Shown here one piece after another: positions 17,627-26,625 of a stretch of DNA of 64,000 nt (position 1 is its first letter; each line of letters opens with the position of its first letter). The notes under the pieces are model-generated. The model did no database searches. It saw only the letters and a program-made list of their open reading frames with translations, and was not told the origin of the DNA. Source of the DNA: Prolixibacteraceae bacterium (GTDB lineage: Bacteria > Bacteroidota > Bacteroidia > Bacteroidales > Prolixibacteraceae); assembly GCA_019720755.1 (NCBI GenBank), contig CP081303.1:2852001-2916000 (forward strand). Direction: 5' to 3'. Made by a program: the position numbers and the translations under genes.

Positions 17627-20600
17627 TTAAAAATGGACAGTTCCTGTTTTCCCAGGTTCCTTTTTAGTTGAATCACTCTTTGGTGCAGCACTCTTCTGCT
17701 CCTCTTGAATAATGGAATTATATATCTTCTCTAATTCATTCTTATGTTTGGCATCAATATTAAGATTCTGATCTAAGATTCCTTTCAACCAAACCTTTGC
17801 ACTTAGCTTATCATTCTTCGCAATCATTGCTTGACATGCAACAATATAGTATCGAGCAAGAACATTTGGATTGGGACCTACTTTAGGACCGTACACCTTT
17901 AATAGAAGATTAATACAATCATCATAAGCTCCTTTTTGGTACAATAAAACACCTCTACGATATACAGAATTAACACTATAGGTATCATTATAGTCAATAT
18001 ACTTAACTCGTTCCATCGATTTTAATGCAAGGTCATCTTGTCTCATCTTTAAATAAGAAAGTCCCTGAAGATATAGAACTTCATTTTTAAGCGATGTAGA
18101 CAAGTTTCCATAGTTTTTAATCTTCTCTGCACCCTTGACAACATTATTCCATTTTGCAGCCGCAAAAGATGCTCTAATATAACCAATAAAGCCTGTAACG
18201 TTCGCCTCCTTATCTCCTTCAATCCACATCATTCGCTGATATTGAAGCACTGATTCATCATAACGCTTCTCTTTCATCAGATAAGAAGCTGCATTTTTCA
18301 AAGAAGAAGCATAAAAAGGACCACGTCCCATTCGTATGATCATATTTGTATACATATATGATTTTTTCGAATCACCTAGAGAATCATAGAACTCAACTAA
18401 ATAACGACAAATTTCACGTCGATATTTTCCATTAGGGAAACTGTTTAAATACTTCTTAAGCGATAATTCGTATGCACTCGTATGGTTATAACTAACAAGA
18501 TCATTGTCTTTAGCACCACTTGCCAATAGAACATTTGGTTCTCTTTTAGCATCTATTTCCGATAAGGGTTTTGATCGACTAAACTGACTAAACTCAACAG
18601 TTTCATTTAATCGAACCTTTCTAGAGTAGTGACTTTCTATTGCTTGGAAAGCCAAAACATCTCTATCGATATCGCTCTTACTTACAGAAATATGATTTTT
18701 CTTTACGTAATCGACAAACCCATCGGGATCATTATTATTGACATATACACTACGAAGCTTAGCTAATGCCCTTTCTCTTTTATCCGAAGAGGGATAGTTT
18801 TCAATAAGAGACTTTAATGCATCTGAAGCCGCGGAATAGTTATGCTCTCTAATATAAATTCCAGACAAGCCTAGAAGAGCTTCGGGGACATATTGACTAT
18901 CATTTGACTCTACTACCTTTTTAAACTCACCTTTAGACTGATCTATAGCATTTCTATTTCGCAAAGATTTTCCAATCTGAAGATGAGAATAAACAGCATA
19001 AATAGAATTTGGAAAATATTTCAACAATCTCTGCAGCGTCTCCTCCTCTTTGCTTGTATTATTGGTAATATTATAAATATTTGCAGATTGAAATAGAGAA
19101 TAATCTGGATTACTTGAATTTAAATGATATGCCCTATCATACTGAGCTAAAGCAGTACCAAGTTGATTCATCACATAAAAACAGTCTCCATTACGATTAT
19201 AACTATCTGCTAGAATAGGTTTGCTTGAATCCTTATATCCATAAATAAAACGTTCGAAATATTTCTGAGCAGATTTATAATCTTTCTGCATGTAATAACA
19301 ATAACCAATACTATAGCTTACCTTGGTCCCTTGTTTACATAGGTATGCACCTGGTGAAGCTTGATACTTTTTATAATAAGTCAAGGCTTTATCATAATCT
19401 TTAAGATAATAATAACTCTCTCCACTCCAATAATAAGCAGTAGCTTCTTCTCTCTCGCTTTTAAAATTGTATTTCCCTGCTTTATTAAACATATCTATCG
19501 CATTACGATACTCTCCTAGCATAAAACTGTTAAGAGCTAATCGATTGCAATTTATCTCATATGCTACTTGCATTTCAGGATATATAGAAGGGAGTGTCTC
19601 AATAATCTCTAGTGCTTTTTTGTGATTTGGAGTATTACTAAATGTTAGTGCCAAAAAGTGGTAGGCTTCTCTATTACGATCACATAGCGGATACTTTTTT
19701 ACATAATCTCTAAACATATCCAAAGGATCATTCGTTGCATTCCAATTTTGTAAGTAACTGATTTTTGTCGCTAGAAAAAATGAATCTTCTGAGATCTTTT
19801 CGTCATAATCCATTTTGGATGCCTTTAATAATGCATTAAGAGCATTAGACTTATCCCCTAACTCATCACAACAAGCCCCTACATGGTATAAGCTATTCTG
19901 TCCTAAAGCACTTTTATTATCCGCAACACGCACGAATATATCTTTGGCTTTTTCATACTTTTTGGCATGAAAAAGACAGTAAGCATAATAGTAATCTGAT
20001 TGATCATTCTTACTTGTAGCTAATTTATCATATTCAACAAAATAAGGAAGTGCTTCTGTATAATCTGACTTTAAGTAATAAGCCTCACCAATAAGTCTAG
20101 CCATATCCCCTTTAAAAGCACCTTCAGACTCCTTATACAGAGCCTTAGCCATAGTCAAAGCTTGATCAATCGAACCTTTTTTCAACAATATCTGACATTT
20201 ATATGTATCGACAAACCCTTTAAACTCTGGATCATCTTCGATTTCAGACAAGTGCGATAAAGAGTTCGCATACATTCCTTCCTCATAAAAGATAAAAGCC
20301 AAATATGAATGGGCAGCATGATCATACATCGACGATTGAGTCCTATCACTATTGGAAACCACATTTTGCAAATCGGATCTCGCTTGTTTATATTCAGATC
20401 TATTTAGATAACAAAAACCCCTTTTATAATAAAACTCATCTAATTTGGTTTCATCTAATTTGGTTTCATCTACATTTTTCAAATACAAAAGTGCATCATC
20501 ATAAGAAGCATTTTCAAAATACTTTGATCCTAGCTCTAAACTTCCCGAAGTAGCCAATTTACTACCAGCATAATGATCAACAAAATTATGCATCAATGTA

Positions 20601-20860
20601 TATCCTCGTTTCTGATTTAAATGCAACGAACATGAAGCATAATAATAAGCAGACTCTGCTTCATAATTATTTTGTAAGGTATTGGCATGCATTATCTTTT
20701 CAAATTCGATAGAAGCTTTACCATAATTACCACTATTGTACATTTCTAATGCCTTCTCAAACCTCTCAGACACATTCAACTGAATTATCTGTGCTTGAGA
20801 GATATACGCAGAAAACATAAATCCAAAAATTAAACATAGTGTTCTTTTCAATCCGCCCAT
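17627..20860 (-). CDS. Large periplasmic tetratricopeptide-repeat protein
   Basis: A 1077-residue protein with a signal peptide (LCLIFGFMFSAYISQAQ) followed by TPR-type helical pairs along almost the whole length; typical units are YNSGNYGKASIEFEKIM, YYLKDYDKALTYYKKYQ and YMQKDYKSAQKYFERFIYG. The C-terminal 30 residues are Lys/Pro/Thr-rich and disordered. Such proteins act as scaffolds. The gene is followed at 12 bases by an outer-membrane barrel gene, a pair that I recall as recurrent in Bacteroidota, but I know no proven role. A short in-frame repeat near 20440-20470 encodes DETKLDETKLDE. YbgF or BamD-like assembly functions are possible but not shown. Confidence 0.8.
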   Translation of the reverse strand: MGGLKRTLCLIFGFMFSAYISQAQIIQLNVSERFEKALEMYNSGNYGKASIEFEKIMHANTLQNNYEAESAYYYASCSLHLNQKRGYTLMHNFVDHYAGSKLATSGSLELGSKYFENASYDDALLYLKNVDETKLDETKLDEFYYKRGFCYLNRSEYKQARSDLQNVVSNSDRTQSSMYDHAAHSYLAFIFYEEGMYANSLSHLSEIEDDPEFKGFVDTYKCQILLKKGSIDQALTMAKALYKESEGAFKGDMARLIGEAYYLKSDYTEALPYFVEYDKLATSKNDQSDYYYAYCLFHAKKYEKAKDIFVRVADNKSALGQNSLYHVGACCDELGDKSNALNALLKASKMDYDEKISEDSFFLATKISYLQNWNATNDPLDMFRDYVKKYPLCDRNREAYHFLALTFSNTPNHKKALEIIETLPSIYPEMQVAYEINCNRLALNSFMLGEYRNAIDMFNKAGKYNFKSEREEATAYYWSGESYYYLKDYDKALTYYKKYQASPGAYLCKQGTKVSYSIGYCYYMQKDYKSAQKYFERFIYGYKDSSKPILADSYNRNGDCFYVMNQLGTALAQYDRAYHLNSSNPDYSLFQSANIYNITNNTSKEEETLQRLLKYFPNSIYAVYSHLQIGKSLRNRNAIDQSKGEFKKVVESNDSQYVPEALLGLSGIYIREHNYSAASDALKSLIENYPSSDKRERALAKLRSVYVNNNDPDGFVDYVKKNHISVSKSDIDRDVLAFQAIESHYSRKVRLNETVEFSQFSRSKPLSEIDAKREPNVLLASGAKDNDLVSYNHTSAYELSLKKYLNSFPNGKYRREICRYLVEFYDSLGDSKKSYMYTNMIIRMGRGPFYASSLKNAASYLMKEKRYDESVLQYQRMMWIEGDKEANVTGFIGYIRASFAAAKWNNVVKGAEKIKNYGNLSTSLKNEVLYLQGLSYLKMRQDDLALKSMERVKYIDYNDTYSVNSVYRRGVLLYQKGAYDDCINLLLKVYGPKVGPNPNVLARYYIVACQAMIAKNDKLSAKVWLKGILDQNLNIDAKHKNELEKIYNSIIQEEQKSAAPKSDSTKKEPGKTGTVHF
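20440..20472. repeat. Short in-gene tandem repeat in the TPR gene
   Basis: TCATCTAATTTGGTT occurs twice in tandem, with a third partial copy (TCATCTA), and encodes repeated DETKL units. It is in frame, so copy-number change by slippage would keep the gene open. Confidence 0.7.
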
Positions 20861-21020
20861 TTTGTATGTTGATTTATGTCTATTAGTATTTTATTATAGG
20901 TCCAAACATGATTCCCCAACATAAAATTGGGTAAAATCTTCTCAAAAATGCATATTTTTGAACTATTTAGGGTAAAAAATCACAAATTATTTAACATCAA
21001 AAAAAATAACATATTTATAA

Positions 21021-21686
21021 ATGGATATACTACTAGATATAAAAGATGCAACGCTAGTACTACAAAACAATGTTATACTTGAAAATATCGACCTTCGTAT
21101 TAAACAAGGAGACTTTGTTTATATAATAGGAAAAGTTGGAACAGGAAAAACAACACTCCTAAAATCAATCTACGGAACGATTCCTATAAAAAAAGGACAG
21201 ATTTTTTTTGACCATAAAAATGTGGGACTGATTAAGCAAAAAGAGATGTATCTACACCGAAGAAAAATTGGTATGATATTTCAGGAGTTTCACCTTCTAG
21301 AGGATAGATCTGTATTTCAGAACTTAGAATTTGTTTTAAAAGCAACTGGTTGGACCGATAAAAAAACGATAGAAAATCATATCAATACAACACTCGAATG
21401 GTGCAATATCGAATCATTAAGAAATAAATTCCCTAACGAACTATCGGGAGGTGAAAAAAATATTGCGTCCATCTCAAGAGCTATAATAAATGATCCCAAA
21501 CTAATATTAGCAGATGAGCCTACACAAAACCTAGATCCAGAAACGGCCACATCTCAACTAGAACTATTAAACAGAATCAATCAAACAGGCACGACAATAA
21601 TAATGTCAACTCACAATCATTCACTAATCAACAAATACCCTAAAACGACCTATAAATGTAAAGATAAAAAGTTTACATTGTTATAA
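21021..21686 (+). CDS. ftsE: Cell-division ABC transporter ATP-binding protein FtsE
   Basis: A 221-residue ABC ATPase. Walker A is GKVGTGKTT near residue 38, the Q-loop is MIFQEFHLLEDRSVFQNL, the signature is ELSGGEKN, and Walker B is LILADEPTQNLDP. The Q-loop text and the short length match FtsE, which works with the membrane protein FtsX at the septum to control peptidoglycan hydrolases. No ftsX is adjacent in this window, as often in Bacteroidota. The other options are LolD or a generic exporter ATPase, which look very similar. Confidence 0.78.
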   Translation: MDILLDIKDATLVLQNNVILENIDLRIKQGDFVYIIGKVGTGKTTLLKSIYGTIPIKKGQIFFDHKNVGLIKQKEMYLHRRKIGMIFQEFHLLEDRSVFQNLEFVLKATGWTDKKTIENHINTTLEWCNIESLRNKFPNELSGGEKNIASISRAIINDPKLILADEPTQNLDPETATSQLELLNRINQTGTTIIMSTHNHSLINKYPKTTYKCKDKKFTLL

Positions 21687-21695
21687 ACAGAAATA

Positions 21696-21719
21696 GGTGT
21701 TTTCAAAACTGAAAACACC
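21696..21719. terminator. Hairpin between ftsE and the PorT-like gene
   Basis: GGTGTTTTCA and TGAAAACACC are perfect 10-base arms with a 4-base loop between convergent genes. There is no strong T-run, so the terminator role is likely but not certain. Confidence 0.6.
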
Positions 21720-21727
21720 AAAACACT

Positions 21728-22402
21728 TTACTTATGAAAATCATACAACCATGACAATGTAATACCTATATTTTGATTCCTAGAAGATGCATAACCAATA
21801 GTACCATCATCAAAAACATTTAGAAGACTTAATGTATATCTTCCTTCAAGAAGAATTGCCTGGTGAGAAAAACGATACTCTAAACCAGCTCCTCCACAAA
21901 ATGCAAAATCAAAAGTCTTGTCCAAAGGAACACCATAATAATTTTGAGGTTTGGCACCTGGTACTGTAACCTCTTTTTTCTCTTCTTCTGACAAAAGAAA
22001 AGAGACCGATGGTCCAATATTGATAAATGCTCTAAAATTTTTCTTCCCTATCGAGATATGAGTCATCACAGGAACTTCAATGTAGTTTAGTCGACGTGAA
22101 TAAGTAATTCCCACCCTATCCTTTTCTTGCCATCCTTTCTGCGTATAGTTTATTTCAGCCAAAATCCCAACATGCTCTTCAGACATATTACGAAAAACCA
22201 ATCCAACCTGATATCCATTAAAACTACTAGCATCAGTAGGCAATTGAGTATATGGGTTCGTATTCGGGTAGAACTTCATCCAAGAAATTGAAGAACCCCC
22301 TTTTACACCAATATAGTTGTGAGCTTTTCTATAAAACTGACCATAACTAGACTGACAAACAGTCAAGAAAAAAAACAATAGAAAGAAGTAGTATCTCTTC
22401 AT
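21728..22402 (-). CDS. PorT-like outer-membrane beta-barrel protein
   Basis: A 224-residue protein with a signal peptide (MKRYYFFLLFFFLTVCQSSYGQ) and then an eight-strand-type barrel: IGVKGGSSISWMKFYP, VGILAEINYTQKGW, RRLNYIEVPVMTHISIG, FRAFINIGPSVSFLL, FAFCGGAGLEYRF and a final IGITLSWLYDF. This is the common Bacteroidota family PF13568, to which PorT of the type 9 secretion machinery also belongs. There is no specific sign that this copy is the secretion component, so I keep the call general. Confidence 0.82.
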   Translation of the reverse strand: MKRYYFFLLFFFLTVCQSSYGQFYRKAHNYIGVKGGSSISWMKFYPNTNPYTQLPTDASSFNGYQVGLVFRNMSEEHVGILAEINYTQKGWQEKDRVGITYSRRLNYIEVPVMTHISIGKKNFRAFINIGPSVSFLLSEEEKKEVTVPGAKPQNYYGVPLDKTFDFAFCGGAGLEYRFSHQAILLEGRYTLSLLNVFDDGTIGYASSRNQNIGITLSWLYDFHK

Positions 22403-22452
22403 AAAAAAAACATTAACACATAGTGCCTACCAACAATAGGCAAGTTACGGAC

Positions 22453-22491
22453 GATGTATAAGGATATTTTATTTCAAATATCCTTATACAT
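22453..22491. repeat. Long perfect hairpin after the GAF gene
   Basis: ATGTATAAGGATAT and ATATCCTTATACAT are perfect 14-base arms with an 11-base loop directly after the stop of the minus-strand GAF gene. It has no adjacent T-run; it may end or stabilise the transcript. Confidence 0.55.
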
Positions 22492-22497
22492 ACGAAC

Positions 22498-22947
22498 TTA
22501 ATAATATTTTGACAATAAATTTGAAACTTGTTCCAAGAAACATTGATCTTCATTTGTAAATGGAGCAATCGAACGAGAATCTATATCGATTTCTGCAACA
22601 AACTTACCCAATTTTTTGATCGGAACAACCACTTCAGATTGAACATCTACACTACAAGAGATATAATTACTCTCCTCTGAAACATCTTGAACAATCATTG
22701 TTGAATTTTTCTCTGCAACTTGTCCACAAACACCATTTCCTACAGCAATCTCCAAATGATCGGTTTTATTCCCTACATAGGGTCCTAAGACAAGAATACC
22801 TCTATTAAGATCAAGCTCATAAATACCAACCCAATCATAATGATAAACTTCTTCTTTCAAAACATCTACAACAAAAGACAGTGCATCCAACTTCTCTTTC
22901 CCATCAATGCCAAGCTCCAATTTCTCTAGTACAAGATTAAAATCCAT
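22498..22947 (-). CDS. GAF-domain protein, free-methionine-(R)-sulfoxide-reductase family
   Basis: A 149-residue single GAF domain. It follows the fRMsr layout (W-VGIYELD, LVLGPYVGN, VGNGVCGQVAEKN, NYISCS, SEVVVPI, EIDIDS), an enzyme that repairs oxidised free methionine. Two of the three cysteines known in the E. coli enzyme have counterparts (GVCG and ISCS), but the one in the preceding loop (usually in an ACxRI context) is absent: KTDHLEIAV is found there. Catalysis could still use the last Cys with another partner, or the domain may only bind a ligand. The gene lies 7 bases after pyrI and could be the third gene of the pyr operon. Confidence 0.75.
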   Translation of the reverse strand: MDFNLVLEKLELGIDGKEKLDALSFVVDVLKEEVYHYDWVGIYELDLNRGILVLGPYVGNKTDHLEIAVGNGVCGQVAEKNSTMIVQDVSEESNYISCSVDVQSEVVVPIKKLGKFVAEIDIDSRSIAPFTNEDQCFLEQVSNLLSKYY

Positions 22948-22954
22948 GTAAATA

Positions 22955-23407
22955 CTATTTAAGTTCTAATTGATCCCCAAAGGTAATCTTTTCACAATAG
23001 TGACACTTTAATGCAAGAGGCTCTGTAGATACTACTGCAAAATGTGTTGTCACATCTTCAAAGTTAGTAATACATTTTGGATTAAAACACTTTGCGATAG
23101 CATCAATTTTGGTCGGAATAGACACATTTCTCTTCTCTACAACCTTATAATCCTTAATTACGTTCAGTTTAGCAGAAGGGGCAATCAATGCAATTTTATC
23201 CACTTCATTATCATGGAAAAAGCGATTCTCGATCTTAACAATACCCTTCTTATGAACTTGTTTGCTCTCTAGATTATTCCCTATTGTGACCATATCAGAA
23301 CATAAGTCAAGTTCTAATATTGCGATAACTTTAAATAGTACATTTGGAGAGATATGATCAATTACAGTACCATTCTTTATAGCACTTACATTTAATATTT
23401 TTTGCAT
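22955..23407 (-). CDS. pyrI: Aspartate carbamoyltransferase regulatory subunit
   Basis: A 150-residue regulatory chain. Residues 1-95 are the allosteric nucleotide-binding domain (GTVIDHI, VTIGNNLESK, KGIVKIENR). Residues 100-150 are the zinc domain, with Cys107 and Cys112 in CFNPKC and Cys135 and Cys138 in CHYC, spaced as in E. coli PyrI. Its presence means the enzyme should be a holoenzyme with nucleotide feedback. It follows pyrB at 6 bases on the same strand. Confidence 0.95.
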   Translation of the reverse strand: MQKILNVSAIKNGTVIDHISPNVLFKVIAILELDLCSDMVTIGNNLESKQVHKKGIVKIENRFFHDNEVDKIALIAPSAKLNVIKDYKVVEKRNVSIPTKIDAIAKCFNPKCITNFEDVTTHFAVVSTEPLALKCHYCEKITFGDQLELK

Positions 23408-23413
23408 AACGAA

Positions 23414-24325
23414 TTACTTTAAACCTAAAACATGTGAAATTATTGCCATACGAGTATATACACCATTCTTGGCTTGATCAAAATAGTAAGCCTTTGGATT
23501 CGCATCCACGTCTGTAGCGATTTCATTTACACGAGGAAGTGGATGTAGAATACGTAAGTTATCTTTAGTATTCTGCAACATCTCATTCTTTAGGATATAT
23601 ACATTTTTCACCTTCTCATACTCTAACACATCTTGAAAACGCTCTCTCTGAACTCTTGTCATATACATTACATCTGCCTCTGAAATAATATCTGTAAATT
23701 CTCGATGCTCAAAATAACGTATGTTCTTCTCTTTGAGATAAAGCTTATACACCTCAGGCATCGAAAGCTCTTTAGGTGCTACAAAATTGAAAATTGGATT
23801 ATCAAAATGAGACATGGCTTCAAGCAAACTATGCACGGTACGACCATATTTCAAGTCCCCAACTAAAAACAAGTTAAGATTATCCAATGTCTTTTGAGTC
23901 TTCTGGATAGAGTACAAATCTAACAATGTCTGGGACGGATGTTGATTAGAACCATCACCAGCATTAATTACTGGAACAGAAGACACCTCGCTTGCATATC
24001 TAGCACTTCCTTCAATTGGGTGGCGCATAATAATCAAATCGGAATAACTACTAACCATTTTTATGGTATCATGCAATGTCTCTCCTTTAGAAACACTAGA
24101 AGATGAAGAATCAGTAAATCCGATTAAACGCCCTCCAAGACGATTGATTGCAGTCTCAAAACTCAATCTTGTACGAGTAGATGGTTCAAAAAAAAGTGAA
24201 GCTACTACCTTCCCCTTCAACAATTCTTGATTAGGATTGGCTTCAAAATCAGCTGCTAGTTCTAGTATCCTAAGATACTCTTCTTTTGTAAAATCGGTAA
24301 TCGATATTAAACTCTTAGTTGTCAT
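23414..24325 (-). CDS. pyrB: Aspartate carbamoyltransferase catalytic subunit
   Basis: The start is the ATG at 24325 ([12 protein letters not shown]), giving 303 residues; the longer frame would begin inside a terminator hairpin. The enzyme carries out the committed step of pyrimidine synthesis. Carbamoyl-phosphate binding motifs are [13 protein letters not shown] near residue 46, SVSKGET near 82 and [21 protein letters not shown] near 250 binds aspartate. It begins the pyrBI operon. A leader ORF and an attenuator-like terminator precede it directly (see 24345-24465), which suggests control by UTP level. Confidence 0.96.
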   Translation of the reverse strand: MTTKSLISITDFTKEEYLRILELAADFEANPNQELLKGKVVASLFFEPSTRTRLSFETAINRLGGRLIGFTDSSSSSVSKGETLHDTIKMVSSYSDLIIMRHPIEGSARYASEVSSVPVINAGDGSNQHPSQTLLDLYSIQKTQKTLDNLNLFLVGDLKYGRTVHSLLEAMSHFDNPIFNFVAPKELSMPEVYKLYLKEKNIRYFEHREFTDIISEADVMYMTRVQRERFQDVLEYEKVKNVYILKNEMLQNTKDNLRILHPLPRVNEIATDVDANPKAYYFDQAKNGVYTRMAIISHVLGLK

Positions 24326-24344
24326 AAAAGGTGAATTAATGGAC

Positions 24345-24379
24345 AAAAAAAATACCAATAGTAATGAAACTATTGGTAT
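24345..24379 (-). terminator. Attenuator-like intrinsic terminator in the pyrBI leader
   Basis: ATACCAATAGT and ACTATTGGTAT are perfect 11-base arms around a 6-base loop; on the minus strand the stem runs into eight T residues. The T-run ends 20 bases before the pyrB ATG at 24325. Since no space for a promoter remains between it and pyrB, transcription of pyrB probably passes through this terminator. Confidence 0.8.
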
Positions 24380-24465
24380 ATATATAAAATAATAAAGTGA
24401 CTATCTCTTCGATTGAAATAATCTCGATATTCTATTCGATCAATATTTAAATTTATCACACTCAT
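24370..24465 (-). CDS. Candidate 31-residue pyrBI leader peptide
   Basis: An ATG at 24465 opens a 31-codon frame (begins [17 protein letters not shown], ends IILYIYQ) that stops with TAG at 24372-24370. The stop lies inside the 5' arm of the terminator hairpin before pyrB, so a ribosome reaching it would block the hairpin. Just ahead of the hairpin the RNA is U-rich (UUUAUUAUUUUAUAUAUAUA), where polymerase may pause when UTP is low. E. coli pyrBI uses this same layout. It starts 5 bases after the yigZ stop. The frame could also be open by chance, as the region is AT-rich. Confidence 0.5.
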   Translation of the reverse strand: MSVINLNIDRIEYRDYFNRRDSHFIILYIYQ

Positions 24466-24470
24466 AAACT

Positions 24471-25088
24471 CTAAAGAACACCTACATTTTCTACAGTTAC
24501 ACTATCAATTTTCTTAAACCGTGAAACAATAGAATTTGTTTTCGTTTTTCTAATTGGTAAAACAATACTACACATCAAATCATACTCTGAAGAGATCTGT
24601 TTTAAAGATTCATCTTTAATCACCTTCATCACATCATTCATAACGAGATAATCAAAAGTAACTTGAATTAGATCCTCAACGATCTTCTCAATTACCTGAG
24701 CATTATCAATAACATCCAATGTACTCTTCTTATAGGCATTAATCAAACCAGGCACACCTAACAATGTTCCTCCAAAATAACGAACTACAACCACTAATAC
24801 ATTCGACAACTCATTAGACAATAACTGACCCAAGATAGGCTTCCCAGCACTACCTGAAGGCTCTCCATCATCATTTGCACGAAACTCATCTCCTTCAACG
24901 CCCAATCTATACGCATAACAGTGGTGTCGCGCACTATAATGCTCTTTCTTTAGTACGTCAATGATAGGCTTCACCTCAGATTGATCATAAATAGGATAGG
25001 CATAAGCGATAAACTTACTCCCTTTATCCTTAAATAAACCTTCTGCAGTTCCTTCAATGGTTTTATATGTATCTTTTAATTCTATCAA
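24471..25088 (-). CDS. yigZ: YigZ / IMPACT family protein
   Basis: A 205-residue member of UPF0029 (YigZ/IMPACT). The N-terminal domain carries YSARHHCYAYRLG, DDGEPSGSAGKPILGQL and VVVVRYFGGTLLGVPGL, which are the family signatures. The C-terminal domain (about 140-205) is the DUF1949 ferredoxin-like part. The bacterial family binds nucleic acid and its role is poorly known. The stop codon is 5 bases before the pyrBI leader ORF, so transcription from yigZ may enter that leader. Confidence 0.9.
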   Translation of the reverse strand: MIELKDTYKTIEGTAEGLFKDKGSKFIAYAYPIYDQSEVKPIIDVLKKEHYSARHHCYAYRLGVEGDEFRANDDGEPSGSAGKPILGQLLSNELSNVLVVVVRYFGGTLLGVPGLINAYKKSTLDVIDNAQVIEKIVEDLIQVTFDYLVMNDVMKVIKDESLKQISSEYDLMCSIVLPIRKTKTNSIVSRFKKIDSVTVENVGVL

Positions 25089-25137
25089 AATTTACCTAAA
25101 AAAAAGCAAACATAAATTATGTCTACTTTAAATATAT

Positions 25138-26625
25138 CTATACTCGTATCTGAGATTCAATCTCAGATAAATATTTTTGAAATTTCTTATCTGTTTCCCG
25201 CAAATTAGTAATAGCCTTACAAGCGTGAAGCACTGTAGCATGGTCTTTTTTACCGATCTGTGCACCAATGGACGACAAAGAAGAATCAGTCATACTCTTT
25301 GCAAAATACATAGCAATCTGTCTTGCCTGTACAATTTCTCTCTTTCTTGTTTTTGCTTGCAATTGCTCGGGTTTCATCTTAAAGTAATCACAAACCGTTT
25401 TAGTAATCACTGGAATAGAATACTCCTTCTTAGCTTGTTTAACCAATTTTGATATTGCATCATTTGCCAAACTAACATCAATATTCTTATTATTTAATGT
25501 CGACTGAGCTAAAAGAGATATGATTGCCCCTTCTAATTCTCTCACATTATTTTTTACATTATTGGCAATATACTCTACAACAGAATCTTCAAGATCCAAT
25601 CCATTCATTAATGCTTTCTGCTTCAATATTGCCACTCTAGTATCAAAGTTAGGCTCCGTTATATCAGCAGTAAGTCCCCATTTAAATCGAGTCAATAATC
25701 TCTCCTCCATTCCTTTCAATTCAACTGGAGGTTTATCTGAAGTCAAAATTAATTGTTTCTTATTTTGGTGCAGATGATTAAAAATATGAAAAAACGCAAG
25801 CTGCGTTTTTTCTCGTCCTGCAAGCTCTTGTATATCATCAATAATTAAGACATCAATCATTTGATAGAAATGTAAAAAATCATTTCTATTATTATTCTTA
25901 GTAGCCTCAGAAAATTGAGTCATAAATTTATTCGCAGAGACATAGAGAACTGTTTTCTCAGGAAAATTAACTTTCACCTCATTACCTACCGCCTGGGCAA
26001 CATGAGTTTTACCCAGTCCTGAGTTACCATAAATAACTAATGGATTAAAAGCTGTTCCTCCAGGATTCTTTGCAATTGCAAATCCAGCGCTTCTAGCCAA
26101 TTTATTACAATCTCCTTCGATAAAATTTTTAAAATTATTCACCGAATTTAATTGTGGGTCTATTTGAATCTTTCTAATCCCTGGAATAACAAACGGGTTT
26201 TTTATCGAATGATCTTTCTCAGCAGGTTGCATACGCTGAGCACGAGACCCAACGCTACTTTTAATAGGAACTTCATGCACAGTAGAAGTCTTTGATACAG
26301 AAGCTGTAGGCATAGTGGCCGTTGGAACTTCCACTTTTAAATTTACTGCATTCTTACTTTGTAGACTTGCATGATCCATCTTCACATGATAATCCAATTT
26401 TGCACCAAAACCTAAGTGAAGTCTCAATGCCTTTCGAAGAATATCAATAAATTGTTCCTCTAAATATTCATAGAAAAATGGACTAGGAACTTGTATAGTA
26501 AGAACCATACCCTCTAACTTTATAGGAATAATTGGTTCAAACCAAGTCTTATAGCTTATTGCAGGTATATTCTCACGAATTACCCCCAAACATTTACTCC
26601 ATATTTCTACGTGATCTTTATTCAT
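25138..26625 (-). CDS. dnaA: Chromosomal replication initiator protein DnaA
   Basis: A 495-residue DnaA. Domain I spans about residues 1-85 (IWSKCLGVIRENIPAISYKTWF). Domain II is a linker of about 75 residues, longer than minimal. Domain III has Walker A GNSGLGKTHVAQ near 204, Walker B VLIIDDIQELAG near 258 and the sensor regions. Domain IV ends with SSIGAQIGKKDHATVLHACK near 460, the DnaA-box-binding signature. The upstream region to mlaD (about 300 bases) holds a long palindrome but no exact DnaA box, and dnaN is not next to it, which is common outside the classic dnaA-dnaN layout. Confidence 0.97.
   Translation of the reverse strand: MNKDHVEIWSKCLGVIRENIPAISYKTWFEPIIPIKLEGMVLTIQVPSPFFYEYLEEQFIDILRKALRLHLGFGAKLDYHVKMDHASLQSKNAVNLKVEVPTATMPTASVSKTSTVHEVPIKSSVGSRAQRMQPAEKDHSIKNPFVIPGIRKIQIDPQLNSVNNFKNFIEGDCNKLARSAGFAIAKNPGGTAFNPLVIYGNSGLGKTHVAQAVGNEVKVNFPEKTVLYVSANKFMTQFSEATKNNNRNDFLHFYQMIDVLIIDDIQELAGREKTQLAFFHIFNHLHQNKKQLILTSDKPPVELKGMEERLLTRFKWGLTADITEPNFDTRVAILKQKALMNGLDLEDSVVEYIANNVKNNVRELEGAIISLLAQSTLNNKNIDVSLANDAISKLVKQAKKEYSIPVITKTVCDYFKMKPEQLQAKTRKREIVQARQIAMYFAKSMTDSSLSSIGAQIGKKDHATVLHACKAITNLRETDKKFQKYLSEIESQIRV

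Noticed and set aside
20440-20472. CRISPR-like or phase-variable repeat in the TPR gene
   Set aside because: Only two and a half copies of a 15-base unit, in frame; no spacers, and no frameshift would result.
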